In this document: piece after piece, positions 42,832 to 50,628 of the stretch
Layout of the letters: each line of letters begins with the position of its first letter
Position numbering within the stretch: the stretch's first letter is position 1
Origin: CAVTOO01 sp963736355
GTDB lineage: Bacteria > Pseudomonadota > Alphaproteobacteria > Rhizobiales > Xanthobacteraceae
Assembly (NCBI GenBank): GCA_963736355.1
Contig: CAVTOO010000002.1
Coordinates: 248,001-312,000, forward strand
DNA: 64,000 nt
Direction: 5' to 3'
Position numbers and translations under genes: made by a program
The notes under the pieces: model-generated
The model's database searches: none
Seen by the model: only the letters and a program-made list of their open reading frames with translations
Told to the model about the DNA's origin: nothing

Positions 42832-43290
42832 TCAGCTGTTGGGACGCACTTCGGGCGACGGCGGCGCGGGCGGATTGTTGCGGCGCTCGTTCATGAACTG
42901 GTCGAACTCCGACTTGTCCTTGGCGTGACGCAGGCGATAGAGGAAATCCTTGAACTCGCGCTGCTCGTCTTCGAGACGCTTCAGCGTGTCGCTGCGATAC
43001 TCGTCGAACGCGCGGTTGCCGGTCGAGGGACCGTCGAAACCACGCAGGCCTTCGCTCATGCGCGAGCGCAAACGATCGAACTTTTCATCCCAGCGGGCAT
43101 GACGGCTCTGATGTCGGCACATTGATCTGCTCCAGAGTGTGTAAAACAAAATGGCTAACCCGATCGGCCACCACAGGATGAAGCCGAGCACCATCACGCC
43201 GATCCACAACGGGTGGAAACCGGGGCGCGGCCAGTTGGGGCGATCCCAGTCGCGACGAGCGTCGTGGGGATAATCAGCGGCGTTGGACAT
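42832..43290 (-). CDS. DUF2852 family membrane protein
   Basis: A 152-residue protein starting MSNAADYPHDARRDWDRPNW. One long or two short helices span FHPLWIGVMVLGFILWWPIG LAILFY; a cytoplasmic basic/coiled-coil region follows (RFDRLRSRMSEGLRGF-like, DTLKRLEDEQREFKDFLYRL) and a Pro-rich end. The start ATG 43290 has GGAGACC upstream. The pattern WP-G-x-x-x-L-F-Y is DUF2852, common in Hyphomicrobiales, function unknown. Its promoter region contains a palindrome (43376-43394) shared with the TetR gene upstream, implying TetR control. Confidence 0.85.
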   Translation of the reverse strand: MSNAADYPHDARRDWDRPNWPRPGFHPLWIGVMVLGFILWWPIGLAILFYTLWSRSMCRHQSRHARWDEKFDRLRSRMSEGLRGFDGPSTGNRAFDEYRSDTLKRLEDEQREFKDFLYRLRHAKDKSEFDQFMNERRNNPPAPPSPEVRPNS

Positions 43291-43375
43291 GGCGGTCTCC
43301 CTGTCTCGTGCGTGGCCTGAACGATGAGCCGACAATGCGTAGATAGGGTGCGTTGCCCGGCCATCCATTCCTCGG

Positions 43376-43394
43376 ATGTAAATGTTATTTACAT
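43376..43394. promoter_or_regulatory. TetR-type operator before the DUF2852 gene
   Basis: A perfect palindrome ATGTAAATGTTATTTACAT (8-bp arms, 3-nt centre), 86 nt upstream of the DUF2852 start. It shares ATGTAA-N7-TTACAT with the site at 44118-44136 over the tetR start. A further TTTACA half-site follows directly. Confidence 0.75.
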
Positions 43395-43456
43395 TTACAC
43401 GAGGGCGAGTGTCAAGCGGATCGCGATCGCTCAACTAACCAACTGAATTCATTCGG

Positions 43457-44119
43457 TTATTGTTTTGGCGTAGCCGCGCCGCCGCCAATCGGGAACCCGA
43501 GACCGCGCAAATAAATCAGCACGGCCGCTTCCAGAAGCTCTTCCGCCTGCATCGGCAGCTTGCGCCGCGCCCCGTCGCCGCGCGCGAACAGCGACGCGGT
43601 GCCGTGCGACAGCGACCAGATATGCAACGCCATCATCAAGGCCGGCGGGCGCGAGGCACCGGGCGGCAGCATCGCGACAAGACGTTCGCAGGCTGCGCGG
43701 ATGATCGCGAAAGCGCGCTCGCCCGCGACCTGCAATGCAGGGTTCGCATCCAGCGACAGACCCGATTCGAACATCGCCGAATAAAGCGCGGGCTCATTGC
43801 GCGCGAATGCAAGATACGCCTTTCCCACACGGTCGAATGCAGTCGGCGTATCGGGACGCCCATCGTCCCAGGCGGCATTCAGAGCGGCTTCGAACTGCAC
43901 GTAACCGCGCTCGGCGACGCTCGCCAGCAGATCGTCGCGATCGCGAAAATGACGATAGGGCGCAGCCGGGCTGACACCGGCCCAGCGCGCGGCATCGGCA
44001 AAGGTGAAGCCCGCCGGACCCTTTTCGGCAATGAGCTTCAGCGCCGCTTCAAGCAGCGCTTCCTTCAGATTGCCGTGATGGTAGCCGCGGTCGCCGCGGC
44101 GGTCCTTGTGCCAGCTCAT
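43457..44119 (-). CDS. TetR family transcriptional regulator
   Basis: A 220-residue repressor. Residues ~17-63 are the HTH: HHGNLKEALLEAALKLIAEK, then FTFADAARWAGVSPAAPYRH with FRDRDDLL. The ligand domain includes YLAFARNEPALYSAMFESGL and MMALHIWSLSHGTASLFARG, the TetR_C_33-like type. The palindrome ATGTAA-N7-TTACAT overlaps its start codon (44118-44136), indicating autorepression, and recurs before the downstream DUF2852 gene. Ligand unknown. Confidence 0.88.
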   Translation of the reverse strand: MSWHKDRRGDRGYHHGNLKEALLEAALKLIAEKGPAGFTFADAARWAGVSPAAPYRHFRDRDDLLASVAERGYVQFEAALNAAWDDGRPDTPTAFDRVGKAYLAFARNEPALYSAMFESGLSLDANPALQVAGERAFAIIRAACERLVAMLPPGASRPPALMMALHIWSLSHGTASLFARGDGARRKLPMQAEELLEAAVLIYLRGLGFPIGGGAATPKQ

Positions 44120-44136
44120 GTAAGCGCTGTTTACAT
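44118..44136. promoter_or_regulatory. TetR-type operator over the tetR start codon
   Basis: ATGTAAGCGCTGTTTACAT: 6-bp outer arms with a 7-nt centre, the same outer bases and spacing as the site at 43376-43394. It overlaps the start codon of the TetR gene (44117-44119). Confidence 0.7.
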
Positions 44137-44155
44137 CAAAAAGCCGGAGAAAACA

Positions 44156-44893
44156 CTAATACTCGACGCGAACCAGATAGAGCCCGTCCGGCGGGGCGAC
44201 GACGCCGCAGGCGGTGCGGTTCTGTGCGGCGAGCGCGGCGGCGAGATCGTCGGCGCTCCAGCGCCCCTCCCCGACCCAGACCAGCGAGCCGACCATCGAG
44301 CGCACCTGATGATGCAGGTAGGAACGCGCATGCGAGGTGATGCGGATATCGTCGCCGTCGCGCACCACATCGAGCGCATCGAGCGTCCTCACCGGCGACT
44401 TGGCCTGGCACTCCATGGCGCGAAAGGTGGTGAAGTCGTGCTTGCCGACGAGGCGTTGCGCGGCGTCATGCATCGCATCGACATCCAGCGGACGCGCGAC
44501 GCGCCAGGCACGGCCGGCCTCGATGGTGAGATCGGTGCGGCGGTTGACGACGCGATAGAGATAGTGCCGCCGGATGGCGGAGAAGCGCGCTTCGAAATCG
44601 GCGGGCACTTCTTCCGCCGACAACACGCCGACCGGATTCGGACGCAGATAGAAATTGAGCCCGTCGCGCAGCTTGTCGATGCGCACGTCTTTCTCAAGTT
44701 CGATATGCGCGACCTGGCCCAACGCATGAACGCCGGCATCGGTGCGGCCGGCGCCATGGACGCGCGCATCCTCGCCGGTCATCGCCTTGACGGCGGCTTC
44801 CAGCACGCCCTGCACGGTGAGCGCGGTGTCCTGCACCTGCCAGCCGGAAAAGGGCGCGCCGTCATATTCGATGGTGAGCTTGTAACGCGGCAT
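44156..44893 (-). CDS. truA: tRNA pseudouridine(38-40) synthase TruA
   Basis: Forms pseudouridine at positions 38-40 of the tRNA anticodon arm. The start MPRYKLTIEYDGAPFSGWQV and the catalytic HGAGRTDAGVHALGQVAHIE (Asp52) are diagnostic. RHYLYRVVNR, DFTTFRAMECQAKSPVRTLD and SYLHHQVRSMVGSLVWVG follow in order. 245 residues, intact. Last gene of the def-fmt-truA operon, 2 nt after fmt. Confidence 0.96.
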   Translation of the reverse strand: MPRYKLTIEYDGAPFSGWQVQDTALTVQGVLEAAVKAMTGEDARVHGAGRTDAGVHALGQVAHIELEKDVRIDKLRDGLNFYLRPNPVGVLSAEEVPADFEARFSAIRRHYLYRVVNRRTDLTIEAGRAWRVARPLDVDAMHDAAQRLVGKHDFTTFRAMECQAKSPVRTLDALDVVRDGDDIRITSHARSYLHHQVRSMVGSLVWVGEGRWSADDLAAALAAQNRTACGVVAPPDGLYLVRVEY

Positions 44894-44895
44894 GA

Positions 44896-45853
44896 TCAGG
44901 TGGCTCGCGTGCCATCTGAGGGAAGTGCAACACGCGTGCCGCGCAGAAAAACATCCGCCGTCATCGCCTGCTTGCCGGCGCGCTGCACCTCAATGAGCCT
45001 GATCGCGCCTTCGCCGCACGCAATGGCCAAACGATCGTCGAGCAGCGTGCCGGGCGCGCCGGACCCGCCGCTCAGTTCGACGCGCAGCACCTTGATGCGC
45101 GCCATCTCGCCGTCGCAGGGCAACTCGCACCACGCACCCGGAAACGGCGACAGCCCGTGAATGTGGCGCAGCACAACGTGCGCGGGCTTCGAGAAGTCGA
45201 TATGCGCTTCCGCCTTGTCGATCTTGGCGGCGTAAGTGACGCCCTCCTCGGGCTGCTTGCGGAATTCCAGCGTATTGTCTTCGAGCGCCGCCATGGCATT
45301 GCCCATCAGAATGGCGCCCTGCGGCCGCAAGCCGATCGTGCAGGTCGCCGGTCGTCATGGTGTCAGCAATGCCGATGCGCGCGGCGATCGTGCGGTCGAT
45401 GACGGCGATATCGCCGGTGTCGAGGCCCGCATCCATCTTCATGACCATGGCGCCTGCCTCCGCATCGCCGCTCATGATGGCGCGATGGATCGGCGCCGCG
45501 CCCCGCCAGCGTGGCAGCAGCGAGGCGTGCAGATTGAAGCAGCCGCGCGGCACGGCATCGAGAATGGCTTGCGGCAGGATCAGCCCATAGGCGACGACCA
45601 CGGCGACGTCGGCGTTGTGGCTTTTGAATTCGGCGAGCGCCTCATCGGTGCGCAATGTCTTGGGCGTCAATACATTGAAGCCGAGCTGGCGCGCCTGCCG
45701 CTCCACCGGCGTCGGCTGCATCTGCATGCCGCGGCCGGCGGGCTTGGGCGCACGCGTATAGACGGCTGCGATATCATGACCGCGCCCGGCCAGTTCGAGC
45801 AGCGTCGGCACCGCGAAATCCGGCGTGCCCATGAAGATGATGCGAAGCGGCAT
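44896..45853 (-). CDS. fmt: Methionyl-tRNA formyltransferase, one frame break
   Basis: Formylates initiator Met-tRNA using 10-formyl-THF. N-terminal domain: MPLRIIFMGTPDFAVPTLLE, FNLHASLLPRWRGAAPIHRA (catalytic Asn/His HASLLPRWRGAAP) and MKMDAGLDTGDIA. The C-terminal domain reads EEGVTYAAKIDKAEAHIDFS, FPGAWCELPCDGEMARIKVL. The frame breaks at 45317-45319, where CCC on the plus strand should be CC; removing one base gives DRLAAAGAILMGNAM. About 319 residues after repair, the usual length. Since fmt is needed for normal growth and the operon is intact, a homopolymer error is far more likely than a pseudogene. Confidence 0.93.
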
Positions 45854-46375
45854 TCAGCCCCCCGCGCGCTTGGCGGCCTTGGCAAATTTCTTGGCGACGC
45901 GGTCGCGCTTCAGCTTCGACAGATAATCGATAAACAGTACACCGTTGAGGTGATCGATCTCGTGCTGGATGCAGGTGGCGAACAGGCCGTCGGCCTCTTC
46001 CTCGTGCTGCTTGCCGTCGAGATCCATGTAGCGCACGCGCACCTTCAGCGGACGCTCGACCTCTTCGTAATAATCCGGGATCGACAGGCAGCCTTCCTCG
46101 TAAGACGCCTTCTCCTCCGACGACCAGACGATTTCAGGATTGATGAAGACGCGTGGCGCCGATTCCGGCTCGCCTTCACGCTTGGCGATATCCATGGTGA
46201 CGATGCGCTCGTCCACACCGATCTGGATCGCAGCCAGCCCAATGCCCGGCGCGTCATACATGGTCTCGAACATATCGGCGACGAGCGCCTTCACCGCCGG
46301 CGTGACGGACGCCACGGGCCTGGAAATGAGACGCAGACGGTCGTCGGGGAGAACGAGGATTTCGCGCACAGCCAT
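45854..46375 (-). CDS. def: Peptide deformylase
   Basis: Removes the N-formyl group from nascent proteins. The three family motifs are present: GIGLAA (44-49), EGCLS (94-98) and HEIDH (138-142), giving the Cys and two His metal ligands and the catalytic Glu. ATG 46375 before AVREILVLPDDRLR is the standard start; an upstream in-frame ATG (46474) would add an unrelated leader. 173 residues. The fmt ATG follows its stop codon immediately. Divergent from rmuC. Confidence 0.96.
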   Translation of the reverse strand: MAVREILVLPDDRLRLISRPVASVTPAVKALVADMFETMYDAPGIGLAAIQIGVDERIVTMDIAKREGEPESAPRVFINPEIVWSSEEKASYEEGCLSIPDYYEEVERPLKVRVRYMDLDGKQHEEEADGLFATCIQHEIDHLNGVLFIDYLSKLKRDRVAKKFAKAAKRAGG

Positions 46376-46521
46376 GGCCGCGATGTAAGGCCGTCGCCGC
46401 AAACGGTCAATTGCCGGAACGACTTCCGCGGCCTGCGGCAACCTCACCGTGAAATGTTCACTATTTGTTCGCACATTCGACGGAATCTCGCTACAAGAGA
46501 ATCTGATCTAAGAAGGCGGTC

Positions 46522-47710
46522 ATGTCAGAAATTCTGTTCATCGTTGGGGACTTCCCCGTGAGAGTCGGGCCGGCGCTGGCCGCGCTCGGCGTATTGGCGT
46601 TCGTCAGCCTCATGACGCTTGGTCATCGTCGTGATGCGGCAGGCGCGCACCGGACAGATGGCGGCGATGGCGCATTCCATCCACGCCCAGGAACTGGAAC
46701 AGCGCGTCGGCGAACTGATGCGCGTGCAATCCGACACTTCGGGCCGCGTGCATGCCATGGGCGAAGCGCTGGTCGGGCGGCAGGCGGAGATGTCGCGCTC
46801 GCTCAACGAACGCATGGATGCGGTGACGCATCGCGTGGGGCAATCGATCGAGGTGACCTCACGCCACACCGTGGACAGCCTGCGCCAGTTGCATGAGCGG
46901 CTCGCGGTCATCGACAGCGCCCACAAGAACCTCACCGATCTGACGACGCAGGTGACGACGCTGCGCGACGTGCTCGCCAACAAGCAGACGCGCGGCGCGT
47001 TCGGCCAGGCGCGGATGGAAGCGATCGTGCAGGACGGCATGCCCAAGGGCAGTTACGAATTCCAGCACACGCTGTCGAACAACAAGCGCCCCGATTGCGT
47101 CGTGTTCCTGCCCGACGGCCGCCCGCTCGCCATCGACGCCAAGTTTCCGCTGGAGGCCTTCACCGCGCTGCGCGACGCCAAGAGCGACGACGAGAAGAAG
47201 GGCGCGACGCAGCGGTTGCGCGCCGACGTGTCGCGGCACGTCGACGACATCGCCGAGAAATATCTCATCCCCGGCGAGACGCAGGAGATGGCGCTGATGT
47301 TCGTGCCGTCGGAATCCGTCTATGCCGAAATCCACGACAGCTTCGACGATGTGGTGCAGCGCGCCTATCGCGTCCGCGTGGTGCTGGTCTCGCCGTCGCT
47401 GCTGATGCTGGCGATCCAGGTGATGCAGCAAATCCTGAAGGATGCGCGCATGCGCGAGGCGGCCGATCAGGTGCGCACCGAAGTGCTGCACATGGCCGAC
47501 GATCTGGCGCGGTTGCGCGACCGCGTCGTCAAGCTGCAAAGCCATTTCGGTCAGGCCAACGAAGACGTGCGGCAAATCCTGATCTCGGCCGACAAGATCG
47601 ACCGCCGCGCCTCGCGCATCGAGGAACTCGACTTCACGCCTGCGGAGTCCGAAACACCGAAAGCCGCGACGGAGTTGTTCCCGGCGCCGCGATTGCAGGC
47701 GGGCGAATAG
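46522..47710 (+). CDS. rmuC: DNA recombination protein RmuC, one frame break
   Basis: RmuC limits sequence inversion between repeats; it has a nuclease-like fold and an N-terminal membrane anchor. The start MSEILFIVGDFPVRVGPALA runs into a hydrophobic segment (LGVLAFVSLMTLVIVV). A shift at 46621-46622 (GG for G) then leads to QARTGQMAAMAHSIHAQELE, a long coiled coil, and the core FGQARMEAIVQDGMPKGSYE, RPDCVVFLPDGRPLAIDAKF and AEKYLIPGETQEMALMFVPS. DAKFPLE and MFVPSE are diagnostic for the family. About 396 residues. Confidence 0.92.
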
Positions 47711-47717
47711 TGAGTCG

Positions 47718-49065
47718 ATGCCCGAGACGCCCACGGGCGCGGCGGTGGAGAGAGCGCACATCGTGGCGCGACACGCTCGCGGTCTATCTGCAGAAGCGCG
47801 TCCTCATCGTTCTGTTTCTCGGCTTCTCGTCGGGGCTGCCGCTGGCGCTGTCCGGCACGACGCTGCTGGTGTGGATGCGCGAGGCCGGCGTCGATCTCAC
47901 GACCATCGGCCTCTTCGCGCTGGTCGGCACGCCCTATACGCTGAAATTTCTCTGGGCGCCGGTTGTCGATGCGCTCGACGTGCCGTGGCTCAGCGCAAGG
48001 CTCGGACGCCGGCGCGGCTGGCTGGTGTTCGCTCAACTTCTGCTGATCGGCGCGATTCTGGTGCTGGCGACGGCCGATCCGGCGCGTTCGCCGCTCTATG
48101 TCGCGTTCGGCGCGCTGCTGGTGGCGGCGGCCTCCGCCACGCAGGACATCGTGATCGACGCATTCCGTATCGAGAGCCTGCCGGAGAACGAGCAAGCCGC
48201 GGGCATGGCGTCCTATGTCGCGGCCTATCGCATCGGCATGCTGATCTCGACCGCGGGCGCGCTGTTTCTCGTGACGTTCTTTGAAGATCTCGGCACGGGT
48301 AAATCGGCGGCGTGGATGTGGGGCTACGTCGCCATGGCGGCGATGGTCGGCATCGGCCTTGTCACTTCGATTGTCGCAACGGAGCCGGAAGCGGCGCCAC
48401 GCGACACAACCGAGACGAGCCCGTTGAAGCGCGTGATCGCCACCGCTGTCGTCGCCTTCTCCGAATTCCTGACACGGCCCGACGCGCTGGCCGCTCTCGC
48501 TTTCATTGTGCTGTTCAAGTTCTGCGATGCGTTCGCAGGCACCATGACGGCACCGTTCGTCATCGACATGGGTTTCTCGCGCAACGATTACGCAACCATC
48601 GTCAAGGGCGTGGGACTGGCCGCGACATTGATCGGCGGTTTTGCCGGCGGATTGCTGGCCAAGCGCGTGTCGATGACGGCGGCGCTGTGGACCGGCGGCG
48701 TGCTGCAGGCGGTTTCGAACCTCGCCTTTGCCTGGCTCGCGACATTGGGCACAAATTATCCGGCGCTTGTCGCGGCCATCATTGCCGAGAATTTCACCAG
48801 CGCTATCGGCACGGTGATTTTCGTGGCGTATCTGTCGGCGCTGTGCAAAAGCCCGCTGCACACGGCAACGCAATTTGCGCTGCTCACCGCACTCTCGGCC
48901 GTCGGGCGCACCTACATGGCGGCGGGTTCGGGCTACATCGCGCAGACGGCCGGCTGGCCGCTATTCTTCGCGCTCAGCGTCGTGACCGCGGTACCCGCTT
49001 TTGCGCTGCTGCTGTGGTTGCAGCGGCGCGGGCATTTCAGCGCATTGGACAAGCGACCAAGCTAG
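47718..49065 (+). CDS. AmpG/PAT-type MFS permease, frame break near the N-terminus
   Basis: A 12-helix transporter of the AmpG (muropeptide permease) / acetyl-CoA transporter-like group: LGFSSGLPLALSGTTLLVWM, GLFALVGTPYTLKFLWAPVV, GRRRGWLVFAQLLLIGAILV, ASATQDIVIDAFRIESLPEN (the DIVIDAxR motif) and a last helix ALSVVTAVPAFALLLWLQRR. ATG 47718 (MPETPTGAAVERAH) fits best, joined by a shift near 47755-47765 to SWRDTLAVYLQKRVL. The alternative is an in-frame GTG at 47710 giving a basic leader. It follows rmuC directly. Probably imports anhydromuropeptides (inference). Confidence 0.85.
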
Positions 49066-49604
49066 CTTTTCGCCGCCTTAGCCACCATCGCCTGCACCGG
49101 ACCGAGCGTCTTGGCGACCATGCGGCGATAACCCGCCGCGTTGAAATGACCGTCATCGACCGTCAGCGCCTTATTCTGATGATCCGCGGGATTGTAGAGC
49201 GGCGGCGCGATGACGAACACATCGATGCCCCGCGCCTTCAGGCGGCTGACGATGGTCGCGCGGTTGGCGCGAATCTCCCCATCGCTGGCGCCTCGACGCC
49301 TGTCATTGATGCCGACCCAGACGACTGCGACCTTGGTGCCCTGCGGCGCGGCCGAATCGAGTCGCGACAGCACGCCTGTCGTGGTGTCGCCATTGATTCC
49401 GCTGTTGACGATGCGGACATTCAATCCCTTCGCCTTGAGGGCTGCTTCAAGCTGCGTCGGATAGTTCTCCGACGACGAGACGCCCTTTCCATACACATTG
49501 CTGTCACCGATCACGGCAACCTGCACTTGAGCCAGGGCGGCATCCGCCATGGTCACAAGTCCAAGCAGAATCGAAGCGCCCGCCAGTTTCGTCCAGATCG
49601 TCAT
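49062..49604 (-). CDS. Exported SGNH/GDSL hydrolase (TesA-like)
   Basis: A 180-residue periplasmic esterase/lysophospholipase-type enzyme. Signal peptide MTIWTKLAGASILLGLVTMA, cleaved after DAALAQ. Block I is VAVIGDSNVYGKG (Ser35), block II NSGINGDTT, block III WVGINDRRRG and block V VDDGHFNAAGY (Asp150 or 151, His153), a full SGNH set. Its stop overlaps that of the convergent MFS gene by 4 nt. ATG 49604 begins a proper signal peptide. Substrate unknown. Confidence 0.88.
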   Translation of the reverse strand: MTIWTKLAGASILLGLVTMADAALAQVQVAVIGDSNVYGKGVSSSENYPTQLEAALKAKGLNVRIVNSGINGDTTTGVLSRLDSAAPQGTKVAVVWVGINDRRRGASDGEIRANRATIVSRLKARGIDVFVIAPPLYNPADHQNKALTVDDGHFNAAGYRRMVAKTLGPVQAMVAKAAKS

Positions 49605-49617
49605 TGCCTTGTTTCCT

Positions 49618-50220
49618 CTAAAACAGCGTCCGCTGCCGCATCGCCGCCGACAGCGTGCCTTCGTCGAGATAATCGAGTTCGCCGCCGACCGGCACGCCAT
49701 GCGCCAGCCGCGTCACCTTGACGTTCGCATCGTGCAGCAGATCGGTGATGTAGTGCGCCGTGGTCTGGCCATCGACGGTGGCGTTGAGCGCGATGATGAT
49801 TTCCGTGACCACCGGGTCGTGCGCGCGCTTGATCAGCGTATCGATATTGAGATCCTGCGGACCGACGCCGTCGAGCGGCGACAGCGTGCCGCCGAGCACG
49901 TGATAGCGGCCATGCGTCGCACTGGCGCGTTCCAGCGCCCACAGATCGGCGACATCGGCGACGACGACGATAATCGCAGGGTCACGCCGCGCATCGGTGC
50001 AGACCGTGCACGGATTGAGCGTATCGATATTGCCGCAGGTCTTGCAGATCTGAACGGTGTCCATCGCCGTCTGCAGTGCGCCCGACAGCGGCACCATCAG
50101 CGCGTCGCGCTTCTTGATCAGATGCAGCGCGGCGCGCCGCGCCGACCGCGGGCCAAGCCCCGGCAGGCGCGCCAGCAGCTGGATCAGACGTTCGATTTCG
50201 GGACCGGCGACTGCGGGCAT
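49618..50220 (-). CDS. recR: Recombination mediator protein RecR
   Basis: Works with RecF/RecO to load RecA. The HhH region IERLIQLLARLPGLGPRSAR, a C4 zinc finger (Cys59, 62, 71, 74: ICKTCGNIDTLNPCTVC) and a Toprim domain (IVVVADVADLWALERASATH, GTLSPLDGVGP) are in order; 200 residues, intact. The order dnaX-ybaB-recR is the common bacterial arrangement and supports the call. Confidence 0.96.
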   Translation of the reverse strand: MPAVAGPEIERLIQLLARLPGLGPRSARRAALHLIKKRDALMVPLSGALQTAMDTVQICKTCGNIDTLNPCTVCTDARRDPAIIVVVADVADLWALERASATHGRYHVLGGTLSPLDGVGPQDLNIDTLIKRAHDPVVTEIIIALNATVDGQTTAHYITDLLHDANVKVTRLAHGVPVGGELDYLDEGTLSAAMRQRTLF

Positions 50221-50238
50221 GAGCTAGTTATCTTTTTT

Positions 50239-50286
50239 GAGCATGATCTTGTCCAAAAACCGGTTCCCACTTTCTGGGATCATGCT
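50239..50286. repeat. Palindromic dispersed repeat, copy 2
   Basis: Nearly identical to the element at 7178-7225 (arms GCATGATC / GATCATGC, core AAAACCGGTTCCCACTTT). It lies between recR and ybaB, its right end 3 nt from the ybaB stop codon. Confidence 0.85.
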
Positions 50287-50289
50287 CGA

Positions 50290-50604
50290 TCAGAACTTCA
50301 AACCGGGGATGGACAGACCGCCGGTGAGATCCTTCATCTTCTCCTGCATGGCGGCTTCCGCCTTGCGCCGCGCATCGGCATGCGCGGTCACCAGAAGATC
50401 CTCGAGGATGGTCTTCTCCGAAGGCTGCAGCAGCGAATCGTCGATGGTGACGCCCTTCAGATCCGATTTCGCGGTCATGCGCACAACGACAAGACCGCCG
50501 CCGGCCTTTCCCTCGACTTCGATGGTGTCGAGCTGGGCCTGCATCTCCTGCATCTTCGACTGCAGCTGCGCCGCCTGCTTCATCATTCCAAGAAAATCGG
50601 CCAT
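50290..50604 (-). CDS. ybaB: YbaB/EbfC family nucleoid-associated protein
   Basis: A 104-residue DNA-binding protein that forms tweezer-like dimers. MADFLGMMKQAAQLQSKMQE, then GLVVVRMTAKSDLKGVTIDD and a C-terminal helix (DLLVTAHADARRKAEAAMQE) ending LTGGLSIPGLKF match the family. Located between dnaX and recR in the standard order. Confidence 0.95.
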   Translation of the reverse strand: MADFLGMMKQAAQLQSKMQEMQAQLDTIEVEGKAGGGLVVVRMTAKSDLKGVTIDDSLLQPSEKTILEDLLVTAHADARRKAEAAMQEKMKDLTGGLSIPGLKF

Positions 50605-50628
50605 CGCCTCACCACGTTTGCAAGCGCG

